Assembly: GCF_029603155.1 (NCBI RefSeq)
Contig: NZ_JAPMUA010000001.1
Location: forward strand, 868,001 to 932,000
Reading direction: 5' to 3'
Source of the DNA: Galbibacter pacificus
GTDB lineage: Bacteria > Bacteroidota > Bacteroidia > Flavobacteriales > Flavobacteriaceae
Length of the DNA: 64,000 nucleotides
The position numbers and the translations under genes are program-made. Positions 39,672-48,245 of the stretch are shown piece by piece. The notes under the pieces were generated by a model. It saw nothing but the letters and a program-made list of their open reading frames with translations. It was not told the DNA's origin and did not search any database. Position 1 is the stretch's first letter; every line of letters starts with the position of its first letter.

Positions 39672-40106
39672 CTATTTGTAAATCTTTTTTTCTGAAATAA
39701 GTTCGTTTATCACTTCGGCAACTTTAAAAAAACTGTCCAAATCGTTTTGCGAAACATGTTTTTTTACGGTTTCATTAAAAGTGAGTACCGCTTCTTTGGA
39801 AACCTCCCTTTTCTCTTTACCAAAGGGGGTAAGGCATATAAGAACGCCACGTCCGTCTTCCGGGTTTGGTTTTCTTTTTATTAAACCTTTTTCTTCCATA
39901 CTTTTTAATGTTCTCGATAAGCTGGTACCTTCCATGCCCATTTTTGGGCCCAATGCTGTAGATGGGGATCCTTTTTCGGGGTCTATGCTTAATAAGGTGA
40001 AGCCTGTAGCCATTGTGCTATCAAATTTTCCGGCTTCTTCATTGTACATTTTTGCTACCGCTTGCCAAGTAGCCCTTAATGCGTAATCTATTGTTTTATC
40101 CTTCAT
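39672..40106 (-). CDS. MarR family transcriptional regulator of the fad operon
   Basis: Winged-helix dimer of 144 residues. The DNA-binding part is clear: STALGPKMGMEGTSLSRTLKSMEEKGLIKRKPNPEDGRGVLICLT (recognition helix then wing). It is the first gene of the operon with fadN, fadA and fadE, so it most probably represses them and itself, and responds to an acyl-CoA or fatty acid; the ligand is inference. A 28-bp palindrome lies just upstream of its -7 box and is the obvious binding site. Confidence 0.93.
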   Translation of the reverse strand: MKDKTIDYALRATWQAVAKMYNEEAGKFDSTMATGFTLLSIDPEKGSPSTALGPKMGMEGTSLSRTLKSMEEKGLIKRKPNPEDGRGVLICLTPFGKEKREVSKEAVLTFNETVKKHVSQNDLDSFFKVAEVINELISEKKIYK

Positions 40107-40126
40107 TTTTTCAATGGTGGTGTGTT

Positions 40127-40134
40127 CAAATATA
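40127..40134 (-). promoter_or_regulatory. -7 element for the marR-fadNAE operon
   Basis: The minus strand reads TATATTTG, a full TAnnTTTG match, about 20 nt before the marR ATG. Confidence 0.55.
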
Positions 40135-40138
40135 CAAA

Positions 40139-40166
40139 TAATATATTATGCACGCATAGTAAATTA
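40139..40166 (-). promoter_or_regulatory. MarR operator candidate
   Basis: TAATATATTATGC, two bases, then GCATAGTAAATTA: 11 of 13 positions of the arms are complementary, with a perfect core TATGC-AC-GCATA. It covers the region just upstream of the -7 box where the -33 contact would be. Size and symmetry fit a MarR dimer site. Confidence 0.6.
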
Positions 40167-40215
40167 ATGTAAAATTTGTTAAATCGTAAAATGAAGTAAG
40201 AACAGATATTAAGTT

Positions 40216-40247
40216 AATAAAAAAACTCCCCAAAAATGAGGAGTTTA
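40216..40247 (-). terminator. fadD terminator
   Basis: AAACTCC (40223-40229) pairs with GGAGTTT (40240-40246). On the minus strand TTTTTTTATT follows. It ends the fadD transcript. Confidence 0.8.
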
Positions 40248-40268
40248 TTGAAAATTTGTGTTAAGATT

Positions 40269-42047
40269 TTAATTGGTGTGCTCGTATAACTTGTCGTACA
40301 AATCCATATACTTTTCCTTAACAATCCTACGTTTTAATTTTAAAGTAGGGGTGAGGTGGCCATCTTCCACGCTCCATTCGTCTGGAGTGAGCTCAAATTT
40401 CTTGATGCGTTCCCATCTGCCAAATTTATGGTTGTGCACATCTATTTCTTCTTGTATTCGTTCTATTACCTTTGGGTTGGCAATTAATTCGGCATTTGTA
40501 GTGCCTATGTCCACATTGTGCCTTTTTGCCCATTTGGACACAAATTCGAAATTTGGCTGTATAAGTGCACAGGGCATTTTTTCGCCTTCGCCTATAACCA
40601 TTATCTGCTCGATGAAGCGCGATTGTTTCATTTCGTTTTCAATAAGTTGGGGTGCAATATATTTTCCGCCAGAAGTTTTAAAGATTTCTTTTTTCCGGTC
40701 GGTTATTTTAAGAAAACCGTCGTTGTCTACTTCCCCAATATCCCCTGTATGAAAAAACCCGTTTTCCATAACTTCATTGGTTTTTTCTTCATCTTTGTAA
40801 TAACCCATCATTACATTTGGGCCTTTGCACAGGATTTCCCCGTCTTCGGCTATTTTTACTTCTATACCGGGTAATATCCTTCCAACGGTACCAATTTTCC
40901 AACCACGGTTTTTTTGGTCGTTAACTGCAATAACCGGAGAAGTTTCCGTAAGTCCGTACCCTTCCATTACGGGAATATTTGCAGCACCAAAAATTCTTGA
41001 TAACCTGGGCTGCAAAGCTGCACTTCCGGAAACCATGACCTTTAGGTTCCCGCCAAGGCCCTCTTGCCATTTGCTAAAAATAAGTTTTCTGGCAATGTTG
41101 AGCTGTATTCCATACCAGCTCCCGTTTGCACCATATGGTTCGAATTTATGCCCGAGTTCTAAGGCCCAAAAGAAGAGTTTTTTCTTGATGCCCGTAAGCT
41201 CGGCACCTTTTGCATGTATTTTATCGTATACTTTTTCGAGCAATCTGGGAACAACGGTCATTACGTTTGGTTTTACGTCTTTAAGGTTGTCGCTCATCTT
41301 GTCTATGGACTCGGCAAAATAGATGGTAATACCACAATGTTGGTATAAATAAACTACCATTCGCTCAAAAATATGGCAAATAGGCAAAAAGCTTAAGGCT
41401 GTATCTTTTGGATCGAGCGGTACGCGCTCTTCACTGGCAAGTACATTGGAGACAATGTTTTTGTGGGAAAGCATTACCCCTTTGGGTTTCCCCGTGGTTC
41501 CAGAAGTGTAAATAATAGTTGCCAGATCGTCGGTTGTAACGGCTTCTTTTCTTTTTTCTACTTCGTCTTGATTACTGGTATCTTTGCCCAATTCCAGTAT
41601 TTCCTCCCAGTTTTTTGTACCGTTAAGGTTTATGAAAGAATATATTTCCTTTAGTTTCGGGACATTTTTTTTGATGGCATTTAGTTTCTCTAATATCTCG
41701 TTATCGGAAACAATGCAGTAAGTGGCTTCAGAATGATTTAAAATATACTCATAATCTTCTTCTCCGATAGTTGGATAAATAGGTACGTTCTGTGCCCCTA
41801 TTTGTAAAATACCAATATCGGCAATATGCCATTCGGTCCTGTTGTTATGTGAAATAACGGCTATTTTTTCGTTTGGCTGTATGCCCAGCCTCAATAAGCC
41901 CCTACTAAATTGATTTGCTTTGTCTACATATTCCTGCGATGAAGTATGTACCCATTCGTTTTTATATTTAGTTGAAAAGGCAATATCCAAATTATATTTT
42001 TCCAATTGATGATATGGAAAATCAAACAAACGGGTTACTTTATTCAT
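40269..42047 (-). CDS. fadD: long-chain fatty acid-CoA ligase (AMP-forming)
   Basis: Activates fatty acids to acyl-CoA, feeding the adjacent beta-oxidation operon. The 592 residues have the AMP-binding P-loop TIIYTSGTTGKPKGVMLSHKN (about residues 172-192), the GYGLTETSP motif, FFHTGDIGEVDNDGFLKITDRKKEIFKTSGGKY and a C-terminal lid domain. It belongs to the long-chain FAA1/FAA2-like branch rather than the short acetyl-CoA synthetases. It has its own terminator and a separate upstream region, so it is transcribed independently of marR-fadNAE. Confidence 0.95.
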   Translation of the reverse strand: MNKVTRLFDFPYHQLEKYNLDIAFSTKYKNEWVHTSSQEYVDKANQFSRGLLRLGIQPNEKIAVISHNNRTEWHIADIGILQIGAQNVPIYPTIGEEDYEYILNHSEATYCIVSDNEILEKLNAIKKNVPKLKEIYSFINLNGTKNWEEILELGKDTSNQDEVEKRKEAVTTDDLATIIYTSGTTGKPKGVMLSHKNIVSNVLASEERVPLDPKDTALSFLPICHIFERMVVYLYQHCGITIYFAESIDKMSDNLKDVKPNVMTVVPRLLEKVYDKIHAKGAELTGIKKKLFFWALELGHKFEPYGANGSWYGIQLNIARKLIFSKWQEGLGGNLKVMVSGSAALQPRLSRIFGAANIPVMEGYGLTETSPVIAVNDQKNRGWKIGTVGRILPGIEVKIAEDGEILCKGPNVMMGYYKDEEKTNEVMENGFFHTGDIGEVDNDGFLKITDRKKEIFKTSGGKYIAPQLIENEMKQSRFIEQIMVIGEGEKMPCALIQPNFEFVSKWAKRHNVDIGTTNAELIANPKVIERIQEEIDVHNHKFGRWERIKKFELTPDEWSVEDGHLTPTLKLKRRIVKEKYMDLYDKLYEHTN

Positions 42048-42311
42048 AATGGTTTAAAATGATGTTTACTGATTTGCAAATTATGAAATTTGCCGACTAT
42101 TTTCAAAAGAAGTCATAAAAAAAGGAGTTGTTTGTTGGCAACTCCTTAATTCATTATGATTTAACGGACGTTTGTTTTTGTTGTTCGTTGTTGGCTTTAA
42201 CTATTCCTTGTTCAAGGTTTCAGGTTTTTGGTTCAAAGTTGCAAAGGTTCAAAGATTTATAAGTTCAATAATTAACCATTAACTAATAACAGTCATCAAT
42301 CAACTAATCCA
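42048..42311. other. fadD/purL spacer with inverted repeat and low-complexity sequence
   Basis: GCAAATT-ATGA-AATTTGC (42076-42093) is a perfect 7-bp inverted repeat 29 nt upstream of fadD and could be an operator. The purL terminator is at 42116-42147. The rest (42160-42311) is degenerate GTT/CAA-rich sequence with no reading frame. Confidence 0.45.
42116..42147 (-). terminator. purL terminator
   Basis: AAGGAGTTG (42122-42130) pairs perfectly with CAACTCCTT (42139-42147), and on the minus strand a run of T residues follows (complement of 42116-42123). Confidence 0.88.
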
Positions 42312-45300
42312 CTATTTATTCTCCAACCATTTTCGGGCATTTATAAATGCTTCCAGCCATGGGGAAACTTCATCGTTTCTGTTTTCTGGGTAATAAGCCC
42401 AGTTCCATTGAAAAATAGAGCGCTCAAAATGCGGCATGGTTACCAAATGCCTGCCGTTGCCCGAAACAATCATGGCCGTGTTGTAATCAGATCCGTTTGG
42501 ATTTGCCGGATATTCTTCATAACCATATTTTGCAACGATATTGTATTTGTTTTCTTCATAAGGAAAACTGAATTTCCCTTCTCCGTGGGACACCCAAATA
42601 CCTAATTTGCTTCCGGCGAGCGTAGATAGCATTACCGAATTGTTTTCCTGTATTTCTACGGAAGTGAATATGCTTTCGTGTTTGCCGCTTTCGTTATGAA
42701 GCATTTTTGGCATTTCTTTATGCTCTGGATGAATTAGGCCCAACTCTACAAACAACTGACAACCATTGCATATGCCTATTGATAACGTATCTTCCCGGTT
42801 GAAGAAATTTGCCAAGGTTTTTTTGGCCTTATCGTTGTACATAAAAGCACCTGCCCAACCTTTGGCGGAACCTAGCACATCGGAATTGGAGAAACCTCCC
42901 ACGGCACCGATAAACTGGATATCTTCCAAAGTTTCGCGTCCGCTTATCAAATCGGTCATATGGACGTCTTTTACGTCAAAACCTGCCAAGTACATGGCAT
43001 TTGCCATTTCCCGCTCAGAATTGCTTCCTTTTTCTCTTAAAATAGCCGCTTTTGGACGCTTGCCATTGTGTACGGTTAATTTTCCTGTGAAATTTTCAGG
43101 GAAATTATATTGAAGTGGCTGATTTTTATAATTGTTGTAACGAGCTTCAGCAAGGTTGTTTTGTGTTTGTTTTTGATCGAGCAAATAAGAGGTTTTATAC
43201 CAAATATCCCTTAACTGACTTATACTGAACGAAAAACTGTCGGTATGGTTTACAATTTGTAATCTGTCGCCTTCAAGCGGGCTTCCGATTTTATTGAATT
43301 TAATTCCAGCTTCGGCAAGTGCTTTTTCAACAATGGCATCGTTTTTTGCCTGAAAGACAATTCCTGCATTTTCGTTAAATAGCAATTTTACCGAATCTTT
43401 TTCAGCAATATTTGTTAAGTCTAATTGAGCTCCTAAATTAATATCGGCAAAACACATTTCGAGCAAAGTGGTAATAAACCCACCGCTGGCCACATCGTGC
43501 CCCGCAAGAATTTGCCCATCTTTTATAAGTTGTTGAATGGTGTTGAACGTAGTTTTTAATCCCGTTGCATTTTTAATTGTGGGTACTTCGTTGCCCACCG
43601 AATTCAGTATTTGCAAAAACGAGGAACCGCCAAGTTTCAACGAATCTTCAGAAAGGTTAATGTAGTATATGCCGCCGCCGTTTCGTTGTAGAACGGGCTC
43701 GATAATCTTGTTGATATTGTTACAATGTGCCCCGGCAGAAATGATTACCGTTCCGGGAGCGATTACTTCTTCATTTGGATATTTCTGCTTCATGGAAAGC
43801 GAATCCTTTCCGGTAGGGATATTAATGCCTAATTCTATGGCAAAATCCGAACACCCTTTTACGGCTTCGTACAAACGTGCGTCTTCACCTTCGTTTTTAC
43901 AGGGCCACATCCAGTTTGCCGAAAAGGAAACCGATTTAAGGCCTTCTTCTAACGGGGCCCAAACAATATTGGTTAAAGCTTCGGCAATAGAATTTCTGCT
44001 TCCCGCAACAGGATCTACCAAGGCAGAAACGGGCGAATGCCCAATGGAGGTTGCAATGCCTTCTTTACCTTTAAAGTCGAGCGCCATAACCCCGCAATTG
44101 TTTAACGGTAATTGTAAGGGGCCTGCGCATTGCTGTTTGGCTACCCGGCCACCAACGCAACGGTCTACTTTGTTGGTAAGCCAGTCTTTACAAGCTACGG
44201 CTTCCAATTGTAAAACCTGTTCTAAATAACGGTATATGTCTTCGGCGCGATATGTTTTTGTGTTGTAATTTCTTTGGATATTTACATCGTTCATAATGGT
44301 TTTAGGAGAACTTCCAAACATATCCGAAAGGGCCAAATCCATTGGTTTATCTCCATTTGAAGCGGCTTCAAAACAAAAAATATCATCTCCGGTTACATCG
44401 CCCACCTGGTACATCGGGGAGCGCTCCCGGTCGGCTATGCGCTGTAATTTACCAATGTTTTCTTTTGCAATGACCAAGCCCATGCGTTCCTGGCTTTCGT
44501 TACCTATTATTTCTTTGGCCGAAAGGGTTGGGTCGCCAACGGGAAGTTTGTCAAGATCTATTTTTCCTCCGGTATCTTCTACGAGTTCTGACAAGCAGTT
44601 TAAATGCCCACCGGCACCGTGGTCATGAATGGAAACAATTTCGTTTTCGTCACTTTCAACCATGCCGCGAACGGCATTGGCAACACGTTTTTGCATTTCC
44701 GGGTTGGAGCGCTGTACGGCATTTAACTCAATGCCGCTACTAAACTTGCCTGTATCGGCAGAAGAAACCGCGGCACCTCCCATTCCAATCCTATAATTTT
44801 CCCCGCCTAAAACCACTATTTTATCACTTGCTTTTGGAGTGGCTTTTAGTGCCTGTTCTTCTTTTCCGTAGCCAATTCCCCCTGCGAGCATAATTACTTT
44901 GTCGAAACCCAATTTTCGGACGTCTTCCTCATGCTCAAAAGTGAGTACCGAGCCTGCAATAAGCGGTTGTCCGAATTTATTACCAAAGTCCGATGCCCCA
45001 TTGGAGGCTTTTATTAATATATCAATAGGGGTTTGGTAAAGCCATTTTCTTTCTTTCATTCCCTTTTCCCATGGGCGGTTTTCTTCCAAACGGGAATAAG
45101 AAGTCATATAAACAGCGGTTCCCGCCAATGGCAAAGAACCTTTTCCACCGGCCAATCGGTCTCGGATTTCACCTCCCGAACCGGTAGCCGCACCGTTAAA
45201 TGGCTCTACGGTGGTTGGGAAGTTATGTGTTTCGGCCTTTAGGGAAAGTACCGAATTGAATGTTTTTTCCTGATAAAAATCTGGTTTGTCGGCTGTTTTT

Positions 45301-45971
45301 GGTGCAAATTGCACTGCTTTGGGGCCTTTTAAAAAAGCTACATTGTCCTTATAGGCCGAAACGATGGTGTTTGGGTTTTCTTCGGATGTCTTTTTAATCA
45401 TTTTAAACAAAGACATGGGCTTTTCTTCCCCGTCTATTACAAAAGTTCCGTTGAAAATTTTATGCCTACAGTGTTCCGAGTTTACTTGAGAGAAACCAAA
45501 AACTTCAGAATCGGTTAATTTTCGCCCTAATTTTTCAGAAAGCCCATTCAGGTAAGCAACTTCTTCATTGCTTAACGATAATCCTTCCTGCTCGTTGTAA
45601 GCGGCTATATTTTCTATTTCTTTTATTTTTTCTGGCTGTATATCGATGTCGAAAATATGCTGATTCAATTGTGTATATTTTTGAGACAGCATGGGATCAA
45701 AATCTTTCGAGTCCTTATCGGAAGCATGAAATTCTTCAATCCTGATAATTCCGGGGATGCCCATATTTTGAGTAATCTCAACGGCATTTGTACTCCAAGG
45801 TGTAATCATGGCGGCACGCGGACCAATAAAAAAAGCGTCTACAGACGCCGATTCGATTTGTGGCTGGTTGCCAAACAGCCACGTTAGTTTTGCAATATTT
45901 TCTTGAGGGATTTCGTCATTCGTTTGAACGGCAAAGACCTTGCTTTTTGGGCTTCCGAAGAAAAGAATCAT
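42312..45971 (-). CDS. purL: phosphoribosylformylglycinamidine synthase, large type
   Basis: Fourth step of purine synthesis: FGAR + glutamine + ATP to FGAM. The 1219-residue protein is the fused form, in which an N-terminal PurS-like domain, the two-lobed synthetase and a C-terminal class I glutaminase are one chain. Seen in order: FGFSQVNSEHCRHKIFNG, KAETHNFPTTVEPFNGAATGSGGEIRD, SIHDHGAGGH, then C-terminal VGGFSNSDVLGSAKGWAG and the nucleophile in SIGICNGCQLFVELGL. A -7 box is about 50 nt upstream. It is monocistronic, with its own terminator. Confidence 0.97.
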   Translation of the reverse strand: MILFFGSPKSKVFAVQTNDEIPQENIAKLTWLFGNQPQIESASVDAFFIGPRAAMITPWSTNAVEITQNMGIPGIIRIEEFHASDKDSKDFDPMLSQKYTQLNQHIFDIDIQPEKIKEIENIAAYNEQEGLSLSNEEVAYLNGLSEKLGRKLTDSEVFGFSQVNSEHCRHKIFNGTFVIDGEEKPMSLFKMIKKTSEENPNTIVSAYKDNVAFLKGPKAVQFAPKTADKPDFYQEKTFNSVLSLKAETHNFPTTVEPFNGAATGSGGEIRDRLAGGKGSLPLAGTAVYMTSYSRLEENRPWEKGMKERKWLYQTPIDILIKASNGASDFGNKFGQPLIAGSVLTFEHEEDVRKLGFDKVIMLAGGIGYGKEEQALKATPKASDKIVVLGGENYRIGMGGAAVSSADTGKFSSGIELNAVQRSNPEMQKRVANAVRGMVESDENEIVSIHDHGAGGHLNCLSELVEDTGGKIDLDKLPVGDPTLSAKEIIGNESQERMGLVIAKENIGKLQRIADRERSPMYQVGDVTGDDIFCFEAASNGDKPMDLALSDMFGSSPKTIMNDVNIQRNYNTKTYRAEDIYRYLEQVLQLEAVACKDWLTNKVDRCVGGRVAKQQCAGPLQLPLNNCGVMALDFKGKEGIATSIGHSPVSALVDPVAGSRNSIAEALTNIVWAPLEEGLKSVSFSANWMWPCKNEGEDARLYEAVKGCSDFAIELGINIPTGKDSLSMKQKYPNEEVIAPGTVIISAGAHCNNINKIIEPVLQRNGGGIYYINLSEDSLKLGGSSFLQILNSVGNEVPTIKNATGLKTTFNTIQQLIKDGQILAGHDVASGGFITTLLEMCFADINLGAQLDLTNIAEKDSVKLLFNENAGIVFQAKNDAIVEKALAEAGIKFNKIGSPLEGDRLQIVNHTDSFSFSISQLRDIWYKTSYLLDQKQTQNNLAEARYNNYKNQPLQYNFPENFTGKLTVHNGKRPKAAILREKGSNSEREMANAMYLAGFDVKDVHMTDLISGRETLEDIQFIGAVGGFSNSDVLGSAKGWAGAFMYNDKAKKTLANFFNREDTLSIGICNGCQLFVELGLIHPEHKEMPKMLHNESGKHESIFTSVEIQENNSVMLSTLAGSKLGIWVSHGEGKFSFPYEENKYNIVAKYGYEEYPANPNGSDYNTAMIVSGNGRHLVTMPHFERSIFQWNWAYYPENRNDEVSPWLEAFINARKWLENK

Positions 45972-46023
45972 ACTGTGTTGTATTTGTGTCTTTATGGTTG
46001 AGACCTTTGTTTTTATTAAAGCG

Positions 46024-46031
46024 CAAATTTA
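46024..46031 (-). promoter_or_regulatory. -7 element for purL
   Basis: The minus strand reads TAAATTTG, a full TAnnTTTG match, about 52 nt before the purL ATG. No purine riboswitch fold is recognised in the leader. Confidence 0.5.
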
Positions 46032-46104
46032 AGAAATTACTTCCTATTTATAATTAGAAATTAAGCCAATTCTAACATATATTTTGAGCTTTATTTTTTG
46101 GCTG

Positions 46105-46791
46105 TTAGTTGCCCAATACTTTGTCGATTCCTTTTTTTACCATTGGTTCCATTATTTTATATCCTTTAAGGGTAGGGTGCACGCCATCTTTGGCAATATC
46201 AGGGTCAAGTCCTTTTGTATCGTTAACCATTTCCGAATAATAATCTACATATACCAAATTGTTCTCTTTGGCATAGTTTTTTAGCATTTTGTTTAACGAA
46301 ATAACCTTATCGGCAGGTTTTATGGAGGGCCTCCACGGGAAATCATTGGCAGGCAGTACAGAACAGAGCACCACTTTTATGTTGTTTGCCTTGGCCAATT
46401 CTATCATGGAAGCAATATTGCCAAAAATATCTTCCAGGGCAATAGGCCCTGTGTTTTCGGCAATGTCATTGATTCCTGCCAAGAACACTACGGCCTTTGG
46501 TTGTAATTCAATTACATCCTTACGGAAGCGCAACAGCATTTGCGAGGTGGTCTGCCCACTTATTCCACGATCGATATACGGGTTTTCTTCAAAAAAATCG
46601 GGATGCGTGTTTTTCCAGCCTTCGGTTATGGAATTTCCCATAAAAACAACCCGGTTTTCATTGGCGGCCGGAGCATTTAATGCTTCGTTTTCTGTTTTGT
46701 ATTTTTTAAAATTGGCAAACTCTACAGCGGTTTGCTGGGCAAAAGACTTTAAAAATGTAAGCATAATAATTAACAGGAAATACTTTTTCAT
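46105..46791 (-). CDS. exported SGNH/GDSL hydrolase
   Basis: Esterase-type serine hydrolase with a Sec signal (MKKYFLLIIMLTFLKSFAQ). Block I is VVFMGNSITEGW (nucleophile S54), block II DRGISGQTTSQMLLRF gives the oxyanion Gly, block III AGINDIAENTG the Asn, and block V KDGVHPTLKGYKIM the Asp/His pair. At 228 residues it is a single-domain enzyme. Related proteins act as platelet-activating-factor acetylhydrolase-like esterases or carbohydrate deacetylases; the substrate here is unknown. It diverges from the GyrI-like gene and each has its own -7 box. Confidence 0.93.
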   Translation of the reverse strand: MKKYFLLIIMLTFLKSFAQQTAVEFANFKKYKTENEALNAPAANENRVVFMGNSITEGWKNTHPDFFEENPYIDRGISGQTTSQMLLRFRKDVIELQPKAVVFLAGINDIAENTGPIALEDIFGNIASMIELAKANNIKVVLCSVLPANDFPWRPSIKPADKVISLNKMLKNYAKENNLVYVDYYSEMVNDTKGLDPDIAKDGVHPTLKGYKIMEPMVKKGIDKVLGN

Positions 46792-46823
46792 GAGGTTGTT
46801 GGTTAAAAATTATTAAATATATC

Positions 46824-46831
46824 CAAATATA
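46824..46831 (-). promoter_or_regulatory. -7 element for the SGNH hydrolase
   Basis: The minus strand reads TATATTTG, a full TAnnTTTG match, about 32 nt before the start codon. Confidence 0.45.
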
Positions 46832-46886
46832 AAGAATCCAAAAATTAATTGTGTAAACTACTTTAAATCTTTTCAACTAGAATCCC

Positions 46887-46894
46887 TAAATTTG
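46887..46894 (+). promoter_or_regulatory. -7 element for the GyrI-like gene
   Basis: TAAATTTG, a full TAnnTTTG match, 23 nt before the ATG at 46918. Confidence 0.5.
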
Positions 46895-46917
46895 GTTACA
46901 TTTAATAGCTATTCTAT

Positions 46918-47397
46918 ATGAACTACAGCCTGAAAGAAATAAAAACGGTCTATTTGGTGGGAAAGTCGATAAAAATGTCGTTCGCGGTCAATAAAACAGC
47001 ACAATTATGGAGCAGTTTTATGCCTTTTCGCAATAAAACACCCAATAGAAAAGGGGATGAGTTATATGCTGCTGAAGTGTATAATGATGTTGATTTTTTT
47101 ACAGATTTTGATGCATCCCGAAGCTTTCAAAAATGGGCTGCGGTGCAAGTTGAGACCTTGAATGAAGTACCCGAAGAAATGAAAACCCTTGAAGTTTCGG
47201 GCTTGTATATGGTTTTTAATTATAAGGGGAAATCTAGTGAAGCCGCATCATTTTATCAAAGTATTTTTTCCAAATGGGTTCCCGCCTCTGGATATACATT
47301 GGACAACAGGCCGCACGTGGCCGTGATGGGAAAGAAATATAAAAACGACGACCCATCTTCCGAAGAAGAAATATGGATTCCTGTAAAAAAACATTAA
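46918..47397 (+). CDS. GyrI-like small-molecule binding protein
   Basis: A 159-residue single-domain protein of the GyrI/AraC effector-binding (SHS2) fold: LKEIKTVYLVGKSIKMSF at the start, the middle segment SFQKWAAVQVETLNEVPEEM, and the closing IFSKWVPASGYTLDNRPHVAVMGKKY with a conserved acid after it (SEEEIWIPV). No DNA-binding domain is attached. Stand-alone members are thought to bind or hydrolyse small molecules; no ligand can be named. Its stop codon overlaps that of the convergent endonuclease gene by 4 nt. It shares its fold family with the C-terminal half of the protein at 2456-3517. Confidence 0.82.
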   Translation: MNYSLKEIKTVYLVGKSIKMSFAVNKTAQLWSSFMPFRNKTPNRKGDELYAAEVYNDVDFFTDFDASRSFQKWAAVQVETLNEVPEEMKTLEVSGLYMVFNYKGKSSEAASFYQSIFSKWVPASGYTLDNRPHVAVMGKKYKNDDPSSEEEIWIPVKKH

Positions 47398-48230
47398 TCC
47401 CACTTATTTTCGGCATTGGGGCCGCCCCAAATAAATGTAGCTAAGTGTGGGTTGTCTATAAACGGGTTCCTGTTCCCCTGAATTTTTTCAATGCTATTGT
47501 TGCGCTGTTCTTCAAAAGAAGATACGGGATCTTCGGCATTCCATTTCAAAAATAACTTTATATTTCCTACATCTTCAAATGTTTCGTTATAGCGTAGGTT
47601 TAAATACAAAATCATCCGTGCTACATCGCCTTTCCATTCATCGCCGGGGTACCAACTTTTATAGTGCAGTTTGTATGTGCCGCTCCCTTCAGAAAAAGGA
47701 TTGTTGCTACGGCGTGTATTTACGGTTTGGTCGCATACCCTTAAATGGTGCAAGTCGCCTTTGGCCGTATTTTCTATAAGCGATTGCGGATATACATGCT
47801 CTGTGTTAAAAGTTTGCGGTTCATGCCTATTGTTTCCAGATACATATTCTTCCCAATACCGGTGTTCGCCCGAATAAATTAGAACCACACTATCTTGTTG
47901 TTGCGGCACAGCATCTACCCGGTATAGGTATTTATGGCGTTCCCGGTAACTCAAAATAGTGGTATGTTTGGCAATTGTAACCGTAGCTAAGGCTTCATAA
48001 AGCGGAATGGTACGCAAGTTAAAATCTACATCCTTATAGTAGTTTAGGAGTTTTTTAGGAACTTGAATTTCGGTAGAATCTTTCCGCGGGTCGTTAAGTG
48101 CTACCGGTGTGTCTTTGTTTGCCAAATTGTCCTTACATCCGCCCAAGGCAAAAAAACAGATACATAAAAAGCCTATTTTTTGGGCTATGCATAATTTTAA
48201 AGGAGGAAAAAACATAAAAACAGCTATCAA
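47394..48230 (-). CDS. endonuclease I family lipoprotein
   Basis: Secreted non-specific nuclease of the EndA/NucM type (beta-beta-alpha metal fold). The core is NTEHVYPQSLIENTAKGDLHHLRVCDQTVNTRRSNNPF (about residues 155-193), with the general-base His in EHVYPQS and the metal-binding Asn in VNTRRSN, then GDVARMILYLNLRY. The N-terminus ends in lipobox ALGGC (C32), so it should be anchored in the envelope. The first ATG (48230) gives a long signal; ATG at 48215 would shorten it. It is 15 nt downstream of the RsmB-like gene and probably co-transcribed. Confidence 0.9.
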   Translation of the reverse strand: MIAVFMFFPPLKLCIAQKIGFLCICFFALGGCKDNLANKDTPVALNDPRKDSTEIQVPKKLLNYYKDVDFNLRTIPLYEALATVTIAKHTTILSYRERHKYLYRVDAVPQQQDSVVLIYSGEHRYWEEYVSGNNRHEPQTFNTEHVYPQSLIENTAKGDLHHLRVCDQTVNTRRSNNPFSEGSGTYKLHYKSWYPGDEWKGDVARMILYLNLRYNETFEDVGNIKLFLKWNAEDPVSSFEEQRNNSIEKIQGNRNPFIDNPHLATFIWGGPNAENKWD

Positions 48231-48245
48231 TTTAAATCCGACAAT

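Noticed and set aside
40273..41322. Several plus-strand frames over fadD
   Set aside because: Shadow frames of the minus-strand fadD gene.
43669..44229. 186-codon frame antisense to purL
   Set aside because: Entirely inside the secure purL gene on the other strand; no domain.
45972..46104. Purine riboswitch before purL or CTP-sensing leader before pyrG
   Set aside because: The leaders are short and A/T-rich; no conserved three-way junction or initial G-run is visible.
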